Shown: positions 1-9,024 of the stretch, one piece after another | How positions within the stretch are numbered: the stretch's first letter is position 1 | Layout of the letters: each line of letters begins with the position of its first letter | Assembly (NCBI RefSeq): GCF_022129235.1 | Contig: NZ_JADQAI010000001.1 | Span: 496,001 to 560,000 of the forward strand | Length of the DNA stretch: 64,000 bases | Direction: 5' to 3' | From: Psychrobacter sp. Ps6 | GTDB lineage: Bacteria > Pseudomonadota > Gammaproteobacteria > Pseudomonadales > Moraxellaceae | Notes under the pieces: model-generated | Told to the model about the DNA's origin: nothing | Seen by the model: only the letters and a program-made list of their open reading frames with translations | Database searches by the model: none | Position numbers and translations under genes: made by a program

Positions 1-363
1 TTAAATGGCTATTTATCTGTGTTATATCGCCATTTAATTTGCTCATCTTAAGGTGGGCTTTTTTGCGCTCATCGTACAAATTTTCATGTTACACTTACGC
101 TTTCGTGATGATATCGATGCAAATGTATATCGATTTTATTGACGGATCGGTCAAGTTAATGGCAAGCCAATTGCCTGTGTTTATTCTTATTTCAATTTTT
201 GCTAATAGACTCATTCACAATAGTGGTCATACCATAAAACAGCGTGCAGAGGTATCGATCGTACTTCAAGCGACGTTGACGCAGTGGTCGTTTGGTTGTG
301 AGCAGGCTATCAGCTTCTTTCCAAAGAAATTTTTCAATGACAGTCACTACTTAGGACATTACT
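1..363. other. Upstream region of glyA, no convincing gene
   Basis: This stretch holds an inverted repeat, TTAAATGGC at 1-9 and GCCATTTAA at 29-37, which may be the tail of a terminator of a gene lying before the window. The rest should carry the glyA promoter and leader. A Shine-Dalgarno-like TTAGGA lies just before the glyA start. A 110-codon open frame from 39 overlaps the glyA start and looks non-coding. I see no recognisable riboswitch. Confidence 0.5.
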
Positions 364-1620
364 ATGTTTAAAGATATTTCTATCAAAGAGTTTGATCCCG
401 TACTTGCTGAAGCGATGGCCGCAGAAAGCGTTCGTCAAGAAAATCACATCGAGTTGATTGCCTCTGAAAACTACTGCTCACAAGCAGTGATGGAAGCGCA
501 AGGCACTGATTTGACCAACAAATACGCTGAAGGCTATCCTGGTAAGCGTTATTACGGTGGCTGTGAGCATGTAGATGTCATTGAACAATTGGCCATTGAC
601 CGTGCAAAAGAGCTGTTTGGTGCTGAGTATGTCAACGTCCAGCCACATTCAGGCAGCCAAGCAAACTCTGCTGTATTTTTAGCATTGCTAGAAGCCAATG
701 ACACGGTACTGGGCATGAGTCTAGACGCAGGTGGTCACTTGACGCATGGCGCACACATTAACTTCTCAGGTCTGAACTACAATGCCGTACAGTATGGATT
801 GGTCGATGGCACTGGTCTTATTGACTATGATCAAGTAGAAGCGCTAGCACGTGAGCACAAGCCAAAAATGATCATCGCGGGTTTCTCAGCCTATTCACAA
901 GTGGTCGATTGGCAGCGTTTCCGTGACATCGCTGACGAAGTAGGCGCGTATTTACTAGTAGATATGGCGCACGTTGCTGGTCTTGTTGCGGGCGGCGTCT
1001 ATCCAAGCCCAATACCTTTTGCAGATGTAGCTACCACCACCACGCACAAAACCCTACGTGGCCCGCGTTCAGGTATGATCTTGTCGCGTGATGAAAAGCT
1101 TGCCAAAAAGCTAAACTCTGCCGTATTCCCAGGCAACCAAGGTGGCCCGTTGATGCACGTCATCGCGGCAAAAGCGGTTTGCTTTAAAGAAGCGTTAGAA
1201 GACAACTTCAAAACCTATCAGCAGCAAGTCGTGAAAAACGCACAAGCGATGGCAAAAGTCATCCAAGAGCGTGGCTACGAAATCATCTCTGGTGGTACTG
1301 AAAACCATCTCATGCTGATCAGCCTAGTGAAGCAAGAAATGACCGGTAAAGAAGCCGACAAATGGCTTGGTGATGCACATATCACTGTGAACAAAAACGC
1401 TGTGCCAAACGATCCAAAATCACCGTTTGTCACCTCTGGTATTCGTATCGGTACACCAGCCATTACTACTCGCGGCTTCAACGAAGCGCAAGCAGCTGAT
1501 TTGGCAGGTTGGATCTGTGACGTACTAGACAGCCGCGGTGATGAAGCAGTTGCAGCAGAAGTACGCGGTAAGGTAGAAGTAATCTGTAAAGAGCTACCAG
1601 TATACGAAAAAAACCAGTAA
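364..1620 (+). CDS. glyA: Serine hydroxymethyltransferase
   Basis: Cytoplasmic PLP enzyme that interconverts serine and glycine while charging tetrahydrofolate with a one-carbon unit. The 418-residue length is normal for the bacterial family. The N-terminal SENYCS segment, the HSGSQAN cofactor region and the PLP-lysine motif [14 protein letters not shown] (Lys229) are all present, as is the C-terminal [11 protein letters not shown] motif. The ATG is preceded by TTAGGA. The gene stands alone and ends at a strong intrinsic terminator, so it appears monocistronic. Nothing looks degraded; the assignment is secure. Confidence 0.98.
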   Translation: MFKDISIKEFDPVLAEAMAAESVRQENHIELIASENYCSQAVMEAQGTDLTNKYAEGYPGKRYYGGCEHVDVIEQLAIDRAKELFGAEYVNVQPHSGSQANSAVFLALLEANDTVLGMSLDAGGHLTHGAHINFSGLNYNAVQYGLVDGTGLIDYDQVEALAREHKPKMIIAGFSAYSQVVDWQRFRDIADEVGAYLLVDMAHVAGLVAGGVYPSPIPFADVATTTTHKTLRGPRSGMILSRDEKLAKKLNSAVFPGNQGGPLMHVIAAKAVCFKEALEDNFKTYQQQVVKNAQAMAKVIQERGYEIISGGTENHLMLISLVKQEMTGKEADKWLGDAHITVNKNAVPNDPKSPFVTSGIRIGTPAITTRGFNEAQAADLAGWICDVLDSRGDEAVAAEVRGKVEVICKELPVYEKNQ

Positions 1621-1653
1621 GTATTAACTGACTCTTTTTGAGAGTTGTATAAT

Positions 1654-1689
1654 AAAAAACCGCTTAGTGATCTAACTGAGCGGTTTTTT
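1654..1689 (+). terminator. Intrinsic terminator after glyA
   Basis: Hairpin with CCGCTTAG pairing to CTGAGCGG, flanked by an A-run on the left and a T-run on the right, so it may work in both directions. It resembles the hairpins at 2265 and 4216. Confidence 0.85.
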
Positions 1690-1721
1690 GTTTGTTTTAT
1701 TAAAACCATAAGGAGAACACG

Positions 1722-2180
1722 ATGTCTATTTCTACATCTATGTCATTTTGTTTTTATAGTGTTCGTGAGGAAAATTTAGCAAGCATGCTCAATGGCGGTA
1801 TTACACTGGATGAGCTAAGAGAAAATCGCGACAACCAGTATTTGGGTGTCAGAGAAGCATCTTTTGAACACTATACGGAAGAGTTGATTGAGCTGTTGGG
1901 AGAGGGACATTACGCCTTGTGCGATCTGTTATTTTTGGCAGACAACAGTACGCCTCTGCATGAGCAGCATGATGGACTATTATATGATGTGGCAGTCGTG
2001 CCGAAGGTTGCCGAAGCATTTGCTGCGACAGACTCAAAAAAATTGGTACATGATATCGGTCACCATGAAGCAGAGAGCCAAGAAGGTTTGAATACGTTTC
2101 TTGAGAATTTAAATCACGTTCACGAGTTATTTAAGTTTGCAGAAGAGAACAAGCTCAATGTGATTGGGTTTACACTCTAA
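1722..2180 (+). CDS. DUF1877-like protein of unknown function
   Basis: A 152-residue soluble protein without signal peptide or membrane segment. An aromatic-rich N-terminus (SFCFYSVREENL) and a C-terminal helix ending in an LNVIGFTL strand resemble the YfbM/DUF1877 family, but this is judged by eye. The start is supported by an excellent AAGGAG ribosome site a few bases upstream. It lies between two intrinsic terminators and is probably transcribed alone. Function is unknown, and the family match is tentative; the coding call itself is firm. Confidence 0.75.
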   Translation: MSISTSMSFCFYSVREENLASMLNGGITLDELRENRDNQYLGVREASFEHYTEELIELLGEGHYALCDLLFLADNSTPLHEQHDGLLYDVAVVPKVAEAFAATDSKKLVHDIGHHEAESQEGLNTFLENLNHVHELFKFAEENKLNVIGFTL

Positions 2181-2631
2181 AAATTAGAGGTTAGGGATTC
2201 AAAAGCGTTCAGCATCTGATAGCTGATACAGTGCTGTGCATGTCTGAATAGATACGCATGTGATAAAAAGCCGCTTAACACTGTTTAGGCGGTTTTTTGC
2301 GTTATGACTGTTAAATCATTTGAGTAGGTGTCTATGTCCCTTGCCTATATTCTAAGTGCTTTCTCTACACTCTAAGATAATAACGACATACTTTGATAGC
2401 TGTTATAAGGGTAACTGAGTTCGAATGTTAGCTTTAAAAGATGGTTTGACTTTTGACTAACGAAAGCTTATAAATGTTTTGTTTATTATTTGTTATTGTT
2501 ATATAGTCAGTGTTAACAGTTTCTTACTAAGAAGAATACAAATTGTTAATAAACAATTGCTTGTTTAGTATTGGTTTTAATAAGATTATTTAAAAATTCA
2601 CCAGTAAGTGGTTTTTATGACAAGGATGCTT
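2181..2631. other. AT-rich intergenic region upstream of the AGCS symporter
   Basis: About 450 bases with a terminator near its start and a strongly AT-rich second half (about 2400-2600) that probably contains the symporter promoter. I see no small gene, tRNA or mobile element here. Confidence 0.5.
2265..2297 (+). terminator. Intrinsic terminator after the DUF1877-like gene
   Basis: Stem CCGCTTAA with TTTAGGCGG (one G-T pair), A-run before and T-run after. Confidence 0.8.
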
Positions 2632-4185
2632 ATGAAAAAACAATCGTTAATCGCTATGGTGCTACTATTCAGCGCCACTCTCTCGCAAGCAGCTGAATCA
2701 GGTTTAGAAGCTGAGCAGTCAGCTCTAGCCGCATTTGGTGCAGGTCTCGACAGTTTTATGTCCAGTGCATTTGGATGGTTCGTCGATCTCATCTTCTTTT
2801 CAGTGCCACTCGGCGAAACAAGCTTTCCGCTTATTGCGGGCTGGTTATTAGTTGCAGCTCTCATATTTACGGCCTACTTTGGCCTTATTCAGTTTCGTCA
2901 AATAGGGTTGTCTCTGGATATTGTTAGAGGCAAATATACCGATCCTAATCCCGCTGTTAAAGAAGAAGGTGAGGTTAGCCACTTTCAGGCGTTAGCCACT
3001 GCTTTATCAGGTACGGTTGGTCTGGGTAATATTGCAGGTGTGGGTGCAGCACTCGCTATTGGTGGACCTGGTGCTACTTTTTGGATGATTGTTGTTGGTC
3101 TGTTCGGTATGGCTTCTAAGTTTGTAGAGTGTACGTTAGGTGTCAAATACCGTACGATACTACCCTCTGGTGTGGTCTCAGGTGGACCTATGTACTACCT
3201 AAGCCGCGGTATGGCTGAACGTGGTATGGGTGGATTAGGTAAGGTCTTAGCCGTTGGTTTTGCACTCATGTGTATATTGGCGGCTTTTGGCGCTGGTAAC
3301 ATGTTCCAGGGTAACCAAGCCTTTGCGGTCATGAGCTCTACTTTTAGCATTCCTGCTGATTACAGTTTATTCTTCGGTATTGGCTTAGCTGTTTTAGTCG
3401 GTTCAGTCATTCTTGGCGGTATGCCTCGCATCGCAACCGTTACTGAAAAAGTCGTGCCTTTTATGGCTTTGTTGTATATCACCATGAGTGTGATCGTACT
3501 GGTTGCCAACTTTAATCATATCGGCGCGGCATTTGGAGAGATCTTCACGGGTGCTTTCACGGGTGCTGGCGTAGCTGGTGGGTTTATTGGGGCGTTAATC
3601 CAAGGCTTGAAACGTGCGACCTTCTCTAACGAAGCAGGTATTGGTTCGGCCGCTATTGCCCACTCAGCGGTAAAAACAAATGAGCCTGCTACTGAAGGTC
3701 TAGTCGCTTTATTAGAGCCATTTATCGATACCGTTATCATTTGTACTATGACAGCGCTGGTTATTACGATATCTGGTGTGAATACCGTAGCAAACTTACA
3801 AACGCAAGCGCTCACTGGTGTGGATCTAACCCGTGCGGCCTTTATGGAAACAGCTCCAATCTTCCAGTACTTCTTAGCCGTCGCTGTGGTATTGTTCGCT
3901 TTTTCAACCATGATTTCATGGTCATACTACGGTCTAAAAGCTTGGACGTATCTTTTCGGTGAAGGTAAAGTTGGCGAAGTAATATATAAACTCATCTTTC
4001 TTATCTTCGTCATTATCGGTACCATCATACAGTTCAGCTTTGTTATCGACTTCTCAGATGCCGCCATCTTCGCGATGTCTATCTTTAACATCATTGGTTT
4101 GTACTTCTTAATGCCAGTGGTGAAAAAAGAAGTCAATTCCTTTATTGCTCGTGTGAAAAGTGGTGAAATTAAAAAGTATAAATAA
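2632..4185 (+). CDS. Alanine/glycine:cation symporter (AGCS family)
   Basis: Inner-membrane carrier that imports alanine or glycine with sodium. The protein is polytopic and carries family landmarks: TALSGTVGLGNIAGVG near residue 120, GGPMYYL, and TFSNEAGIGSAAIAHS around residue 335. I chose the ATG at 2632 rather than the in-frame GTG at 2608, because AAGGA lies six bases before it and it gives a basic, signal-like N-terminus (MKKQSLIAMVLLF). That makes 517 residues, long for the family because of this extra N-terminal hydrophobic segment. The exact amino acid carried cannot be read from sequence. Confidence 0.93.
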   Translation: MKKQSLIAMVLLFSATLSQAAESGLEAEQSALAAFGAGLDSFMSSAFGWFVDLIFFSVPLGETSFPLIAGWLLVAALIFTAYFGLIQFRQIGLSLDIVRGKYTDPNPAVKEEGEVSHFQALATALSGTVGLGNIAGVGAALAIGGPGATFWMIVVGLFGMASKFVECTLGVKYRTILPSGVVSGGPMYYLSRGMAERGMGGLGKVLAVGFALMCILAAFGAGNMFQGNQAFAVMSSTFSIPADYSLFFGIGLAVLVGSVILGGMPRIATVTEKVVPFMALLYITMSVIVLVANFNHIGAAFGEIFTGAFTGAGVAGGFIGALIQGLKRATFSNEAGIGSAAIAHSAVKTNEPATEGLVALLEPFIDTVIICTMTALVITISGVNTVANLQTQALTGVDLTRAAFMETAPIFQYFLAVAVVLFAFSTMISWSYYGLKAWTYLFGEGKVGEVIYKLIFLIFVIIGTIIQFSFVIDFSDAAIFAMSIFNIIGLYFLMPVVKKEVNSFIARVKSGEIKKYK

Positions 4186-4215
4186 TGGGTTTGATTGAAC
4201 ACGCTGTTATAACAC

Positions 4216-4250
4216 AAAAAAACCGCTTAGCATTGGCTAGGCGGTTTTTT
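4216..4250 (+). terminator. Intrinsic terminator after the AGCS symporter gene
   Basis: Stem CCGCTTAGC with GCTAGGCGG between A- and T-runs. It sits between convergent genes and may serve gltS on the other strand as well. Confidence 0.85.
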
Positions 4251-4292
4251 GTTTTTCCATTGAATCAAGCTTTACCCTATGACAGCAGCAGC

Positions 4293-5567
4293 TTACATAA
4301 ACGGCAACTTGGTAAATATTTGCAATACCGTCGCATTGACGATATCAACGAAGAATGCACCAACCATTGGCACGATTAAGAACGCTTTTGGCGAGGGTAG
4401 ATAGCGATCAGTGACTGCTTGCATATTAGCAATCGCTGTTGGGGTCGCACCCATACCAAAACCGCAATGACCTGCTGACAGTACTGCCGCGTCATAGTCT
4501 TTACCCATGACTTTAAAGGTAATAAGGTAGACGTAGATAATCATGATGATGGTCTGTACGATCAATATGACCAATACAGGGCCTGCCAAATCCGTCAATT
4601 GCCATAGCTTCAATGACAGCAAGGCCATCGCCAAAAATAGACTCAAAGACGCATTACCAAGTACGTCAATCGAGCGATCAAACATCTCAAAATTAAACAC
4701 CATCGTTAACACATTGCGAATGATGACGCCACCTGCCAGTGCCCAGACGAACGTCGGCAACTCGAACCATGTGCCCTCAGCTACGAGCGTCATTCCGTCA
4801 GCAAAAGCCAACGCCCCTGCAAATAGCGCCAACGTCTCGATAGTAGAGGATGCTGTGATAAAGCGCATGCTATCGGGTCTCTCAAAGATATCTTTATTGC
4901 TACCTGCAGTCTCCTCGTCATGTTTGGTGCTATATAGTGACTGAGCGCTGGCAACTTTTTCAATATCACTAGGATTTGGATCGGCTGGTGTCGGTTTTAG
5001 ACCCAGTCGGTTAATCAAGCGCCGTGCCACAGGACCACCAACGATACCACCTGCGACCAAACCATAGGTCGCAACAGCGATACCAAGTGTCGTTGCACCG
5101 ACCACACCGTAGTCTTGTTCTAAAGTAATACCCCAAGCACCTGCCGTACCATGACCACCCGTCAGCGCAATAGAGCCTGTCACAAGACCGAGCAGCGGAT
5201 CAAGCCCCAGCGCACTTGCCATGGCCACGCCAACGACATCTTGTAAGACAATAAATACGGACACAACGATCGTAAAAACCAACAACGGTGTACCACCCGC
5301 TTTTAGGCGACTAAAATCAGCACTCAGACCGATAGAAGCAAAGAACATCAGCATGGTGGCGGTCTGCAATCCTTGATGAAAGTTGAAGCTATATCCCCAA
5401 ACCATATTGAGAATATAGACAGCAACCGCTGCGACCAAACCACCAGCAACGGGTTCTGGAATGTTAAAGTCTTCTAAAAATTTAATCCTTTTGACCAAAA
5501 AACGCCCCAGTAGTAGCACCAAGGTCGCGAGTATCAGTGTGTAATAACCGTTTAAGGTAATCTCCAT
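4293..5567 (-). CDS. gltS: Sodium/glutamate symporter GltS
   Basis: Inner-membrane sodium-coupled glutamate carrier, 424 residues. It has ten or more hydrophobic segments arranged as two related halves, with the GltS motif GGHGTAGAWG after residue 130 and the partner loop GHCGFGMGATPTAIANM after residue 360. The central cytoplasmic loop (about residues 195-240) is charged and variable, as is normal. AAGGATTAACCT precedes the start codon. It is transcribed away from the barstar gene and has a large hairpin in its 5' leader. The window also holds a separate ABC glutamate importer. Confidence 0.95.
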   Translation of the reverse strand: MEITLNGYYTLILATLVLLLGRFLVKRIKFLEDFNIPEPVAGGLVAAVAVYILNMVWGYSFNFHQGLQTATMLMFFASIGLSADFSRLKAGGTPLLVFTIVVSVFIVLQDVVGVAMASALGLDPLLGLVTGSIALTGGHGTAGAWGITLEQDYGVVGATTLGIAVATYGLVAGGIVGGPVARRLINRLGLKPTPADPNPSDIEKVASAQSLYSTKHDEETAGSNKDIFERPDSMRFITASSTIETLALFAGALAFADGMTLVAEGTWFELPTFVWALAGGVIIRNVLTMVFNFEMFDRSIDVLGNASLSLFLAMALLSLKLWQLTDLAGPVLVILIVQTIIMIIYVYLITFKVMGKDYDAAVLSAGHCGFGMGATPTAIANMQAVTDRYLPSPKAFLIVPMVGAFFVDIVNATVLQIFTKLPFM

Positions 5568-5594
5568 AGGTTAATCCTTTATATAAAATAAATT

Positions 5595-5638
5595 AACCTG
5601 AATTCGGGATAAATATGGCTTTATCTCGAATTCAGGTT
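5595..5638 (-). terminator. Long near-perfect hairpin between barstar and gltS genes
   Basis: A 19-base inverted repeat with one mismatch, AACCTGAATTCG-GGATAAA pairing across a six-base loop, followed on the minus strand by an AT-rich tract. It fits a terminator for the RNase-barstar pair. It also lies less than 30 bases before the gltS start, so it would end up in the gltS leader if transcription read through. Confidence 0.7.
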
Positions 5639-5685
5639 TCTATGATGACGAATGATTATCGGTGACTAATTTTTTAACAACGAAA

Positions 5686-6120
5686 CTAGACTTCATCCTC
5701 AGATGGCACAATAACCCACAGTTGTGGTTTGCCAAAATCTCTATAAGCATCCTCAATGATGCTTTTAAAGACATTGAAGTCTTCGGTGTTTATCCTTTTT
5801 ACCACCGTCAAATCAAGCGTTAGATGCACCACCTCGCTATCTGTCAAGCAGTCCCATGCGCTGTCCCAGTTGTGCGAAAAGTAACTGGGAAAATCACAGG
5901 CGTGAGCCAGACTCGTCAGTAGCGTGGTTTTATCGAGGGTGTCACCCACGGGTATGGTAACAGCCGTAGGAGGAATATCCGCCACTAGTGCTGTACCGTT
6001 TTGGTTAATGTGGTCTTGATTAACATAGTGGATGGCTTGGCTCACATTCTTCTGATTCATAGCTTGTTGATCCATGGCTTCTTGAGCTATAGCTTCTTGA
6101 TTCATATTTGCTTGTTCCAT
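5686..6120 (-). CDS. Barstar-family RNase inhibitor
   Basis: Predicted cytoplasmic antitoxin that blocks the guanyl-specific RNase encoded just upstream. The C-terminal 95 residues have barstar features: an aromatic-Trp segment FSHNWDSAWDCL that forms the RNase-binding helix, then a beta strand, the EDFNVFKSIIEDA helix and a closing LWVIVPS strand. The first 45 or so residues are Met/Gln/Asn-rich with repeated QEA and MNQ units and are not part of the fold. I start it at the ATG one base after the RNase stop codon, suggesting translational coupling. An in-frame ATG at 6153 would overlap the RNase gene by 32 bases. No clear ribosome site favours either start. Confidence 0.85.
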   Translation of the reverse strand: MEQANMNQEAIAQEAMDQQAMNQKNVSQAIHYVNQDHINQNGTALVADIPPTAVTIPVGDTLDKTTLLTSLAHACDFPSYFSHNWDSAWDCLTDSEVVHLTLDLTVVKRINTEDFNVFKSIIEDAYRDFGKPQLWVIVPSEDEV

Positions 6121-6121
6121 G

Positions 6122-6859
6122 TTAGGGCACTTGCAGTCTTTGAAAACTATCATAATGATCGACGGTTAAGTAATAGACGGTGGGCGGATAACCGCCTGTG
6201 ACGATACGACGCGCGCCGCGATGGGAGATACCAGGGGTGGGTACTGTGTATTCGCGGTAGTAGCCTTGCGATTGTGCTGGCAGTCTACCTTCACGGTTGT
6301 AAAACGTCGTGCCGTCCTTGTTGGGATAAGGATATGGCCCACCTTGTTGAATCAGCGCAATCGTTTTATCGATCTGTGCATCGCCCGTAATGCTAGTGGT
6401 CGCTGTGTCAGTCGTGGCGACTTGACTGGTATTGTCAGACGTATACTGAGATAACGTCGAGCTAAAATCGCCAAAGAAATAGATAGTGACAGCAATAATG
6501 GCGATGAGGCTAAATAGGGTAGAACCTAGGCTTCTTTTATTTGAAGTATTAGTTTGACGGCTGCGGTTTGAGTTGCGACTACTGTGGTGAGTATTTCGTT
6601 TGGCATTATTAGGTACATATTTAGAGGTATCTGACGCAGTGTCTTGTTCAAGGCTTAATGAAGATGAGGTGACTTCGGTGGCGCGTAATTGGTTTTTGTC
6701 ATTGCGTTTGCTATTGAAATAAACGCTTTGTCCAACACTAATAGGCTGAGACAATCGCACTTTACTCACGTGAAAAAACACATCCTCATCTTGATCATCG
6801 ACATCGATAAAGCCATAGCCTTTTTCTTGATTCCAGTGTTTGATCTTGCCACTTTGCAT
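6122..6859 (-). CDS. Membrane-anchored cold-shock-domain / guanyl-RNase (barnase/RNase Sa-type) protein
   Basis: A three-part protein of 245 residues. Residues 1-65 are a cold-shock domain with RNP1 KGYGFID and RNP2 VFFHVS. Residues 80-110 are a basic linker, followed by one membrane helix at about 113-130. Residues 160-245 are an N1/T1-type RNase: FYNREGRLP, YYREYTV, RGARRI and DHYDSF match RNase Sa, so the catalytic Glu203, an Arg of 217/218 and His235 are kept. The basic side precedes the helix, so the nuclease domain should face the periplasm. The next gene encodes a barstar. AAGGAG precedes the chosen start; an upstream in-frame ATG at 6901 is less likely. Domain calls are confident; the biological role is inferred. 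Confidence 0.88.
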   Translation of the reverse strand: MQSGKIKHWNQEKGYGFIDVDDQDEDVFFHVSKVRLSQPISVGQSVYFNSKRNDKNQLRATEVTSSSLSLEQDTASDTSKYVPNNAKRNTHHSSRNSNRSRQTNTSNKRSLGSTLFSLIAIIAVTIYFFGDFSSTLSQYTSDNTSQVATTDTATTSITGDAQIDKTIALIQQGGPYPYPNKDGTTFYNREGRLPAQSQGYYREYTVPTPGISHRGARRIVTGGYPPTVYYLTVDHYDSFQRLQVP

Positions 6860-6947
6860 GATTGCATCGCTCCTTATTATGTAGACGTATGTGATTAGCA
6901 TACTTGTTATTCAAATGCCTATGATTAAAATATCTATTATCCAAATG

Positions 6948-6978
6948 AAAAAACGCCAGCAAAATTGCTGACGTTCCT
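6948..6978 (-). terminator. Intrinsic terminator after proA
   Basis: On the minus strand ACGTCAGCAA pairs with TTGCTGGCGT (one G-T pair) and is followed by a T-run, 34 bases past the proA stop codon. Confidence 0.75.
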
Positions 6979-7011
6979 GATTAATCATTTCGATAGTCGA
7001 TACGTACCAAA

Positions 7012-8313
7012 TTAAGCACGAGTTTCGCCATGACCATAGACGATCCATTTTTGTGAGGTCAGACCTTCGAGTCCGACAGGGCCGCGCGCATGAATTTTGT
7101 CCGTTGAAATACCAATCTCAGCGCCAAGTCCGTATTCAAAGCCATCAGCAAAACGGCTAGAGGCATTAATCATCACGCTCGCTGAGTCCACTTCGCGGAT
7201 GAAGCGCTGTGACTTGGTATAGTTATCCGTAATGATGACGTCAGTATGATGGCTGCCGTGGGTATTGATATGTTCAATCGCTTCATCGATACCGTCGACG
7301 ACTTTTACCGCAAGGATAGGTGCTAAGTATTCAGTATCCCAGTCTTCGTCAGTCGCGGCAGATAAATGACCGTTTAGGGTAATCACATCGGCTAAGATGC
7401 TTTGGGCGTTATCGTCCACACGTAGCTGCATCGCGTCATCGGCTTCAATGATGGCGGTGGCAATCTTGGGCAGCAAGTCTTTGGCGATAGGCGCATCGAC
7501 CAGTAGCGTCTCCATCGTATTACAAGTACCGTAGCGATGCGTTTTGGCATTGACACTGACTTTGATCGCAATCTCAGGATCTGCATCGCTATCGATAAAG
7601 GTATGACAGTTGCCATCTAGATGCTTAATCACAGGGACCTTGGCATCGTTACTGATACGTGCAATCAGACCTTTACCGCCACGTGGCACGATAACATCAA
7701 CATATTCAGTCATGGTGATCAGCTCACCAACGGCGGCGCGATCGGTCGTTTGTAGTACCTGCACGCTATGCTCAGAGAGATCCGTCTGACTTAGGCCTTT
7801 TATGATGCATTTGGCAATGGCTTGATTGGACTCAAACGCTTCAGAACCACCGCGTAAAATAATGGCATTACCTGATTTGAGTGCTAGCGAAGCAGCTTCT
7901 AATGTTACGTTAGGACGCGATTCATAAATCATACCAACGACGCCCAGTGGGACACGCATTTTACCCAAATGAATACCCGATGGCTGATAAGTCATATCAG
8001 TCACTTCACCGATTGGGTCAGGGAGGCCAGCCACGTCTTTAAGACCTTGGAGCATCCCGTTAAATCGTGCGTCGTTTAACTCCAAGCGATCAAGGAGCGC
8101 GCTATCGAGGTCATTTTTGTGACCGTTGTCCATATCGATTTTATTGGCTGCCAAAATGTCTTGTTTGGCATTGACTAGCTCATCATGAATGGCCATGAGT
8201 GCTGAGTTTTTGTCGCCTGTATTGGCAGCAGCGAGTGCGCGTGACGCCGCTCTGGCTTGCTTGCCAACAGACTGCATGTAGGTAGTAATATCTGTCGTAT
8301 TTGCTTGACTCAT
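7012..8313 (-). CDS. proA: Glutamate-5-semialdehyde dehydrogenase (gamma-glutamyl phosphate reductase)
   Basis: Second enzyme of proline synthesis: NADPH-dependent reduction of gamma-glutamyl phosphate in the cytoplasm. The 433-residue protein follows the aldehyde dehydrogenase fold, with the ProA motifs [17 protein letters not shown], the [10 protein letters not shown] loop and the catalytic cysteine in [11 protein letters not shown]. The ATG at 8313 has AAGGAG upstream; a TTG one codon earlier is not preferred. proB is not nearby, which is common in this group. A small hairpin lies in the leader. Confidence 0.97.
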   Translation of the reverse strand: MSQANTTDITTYMQSVGKQARAASRALAAANTGDKNSALMAIHDELVNAKQDILAANKIDMDNGHKNDLDSALLDRLELNDARFNGMLQGLKDVAGLPDPIGEVTDMTYQPSGIHLGKMRVPLGVVGMIYESRPNVTLEAASLALKSGNAIILRGGSEAFESNQAIAKCIIKGLSQTDLSEHSVQVLQTTDRAAVGELITMTEYVDVIVPRGGKGLIARISNDAKVPVIKHLDGNCHTFIDSDADPEIAIKVSVNAKTHRYGTCNTMETLLVDAPIAKDLLPKIATAIIEADDAMQLRVDDNAQSILADVITLNGHLSAATDEDWDTEYLAPILAVKVVDGIDEAIEHINTHGSHHTDVIITDNYTKSQRFIREVDSASVMINASSRFADGFEYGLGAEIGISTDKIHARGPVGLEGLTSQKWIVYGHGETRA

Positions 8314-8718
8314 CAATTATTCTCCTTATGTGGTATTAGTGTTATACAAATAAAAGCGCCTAAAAAGGCGAAAATTTAGCAAAAAAAGAGGTTTTGAATG
8401 CCTATTTAAATAGCGATAGGTCATTATGCTATTTAACATAGAGGAGATTGCGGCGATAGTAAAGATGATTTTGTGAACAGAATCTGCTTTACAAAACGCT
8501 GATGAAGCTTTATCTCATACAGTCTCATAGATTTTACCCTAAGTTTATTGATGGCTATCTGTTATCAATCGCACACTCTATCTTTACGTGTCTTTAACAG
8601 AACTGTGCTGTAAATACTAAGGTAGCCGTAGCACATCATCAGTATAGTAGGCATTAACAAAACAGCGTTGTCAGTAGATAATGCTGCATCACGAAATAAT
8701 AAGTAATGGAGAGTGAAG
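8314..8718. other. Divergent intergenic region between proA and a lipoprotein gene
   Basis: Probably carries promoters for both directions. On the minus strand a short hairpin (CGCCTttttAGGCG, about 8351-8365) is followed by CTTTTATTT inside the proA leader; it could attenuate proA, but it is weak. An antisense open frame here continues over the lipoprotein gene and looks like a shadow. Confidence 0.4.
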
Positions 8719-9024
8719 ATGGCTACTAAAAGCAATATGTACAAAAACTGGATGACGGTTGGGCTGGTTGCAGGCGTGCTTGCGCTCAGTGCGTGTAGTA
8801 AAGACGAGACACCGATGGAAACGCAAGCGGACACGACAGCCGATGCCCAAACCAGCGTTGAAGAGAATGCAACCGCGACTGCAAGCAGCTCTGACGATAT
8901 CGCCGTTGCTAGCGCCGATGACGGCATGGCTGTCAGTACAGGGAATGATGTGGCAGTGGCGACAGCAGATGATGCAGAAGTGCTGGATGGTACGGAAGAT
9001 TCAGAGCATGTCTCAACGTACTAA
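8719..9024 (+). CDS. Small Asp/Ala/Thr-rich lipoprotein
   Basis: A 101-residue predicted lipoprotein with a short signal peptide ending in the lipobox LSAC. The mature part is low-complexity and acidic, with repeated ADD/AVA units and no recognisable fold. GGAGAG precedes the ATG. It stands alone, followed by a terminator. Similar short acidic lipoproteins are common in Moraxellaceae and usually unannotated. The function is unknown. Confidence 0.75.
   Translation: MATKSNMYKNWMTVGLVAGVLALSACSKDETPMETQADTTADAQTSVEENATATASSSDDIAVASADDGMAVSTGNDVAVATADDAEVLDGTEDSEHVSTY

Noticed and set aside
39-371. 110-codon open frame before glyA
   Set aside because: No ribosome site, overlaps the glyA start, and the translation looks like random AT-rich sequence.
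4185-4379. 64-codon frame after the AGCS gene
   Set aside because: It runs through the terminator and into gltS on the opposite strand.
8565-8927. Antisense membrane-protein-like frame over the small lipoprotein gene
   Set aside because: The sense gene has a ribosome site and lipobox; the hydrophobic antisense product is a shadow of its Ala/Asp-rich codons.
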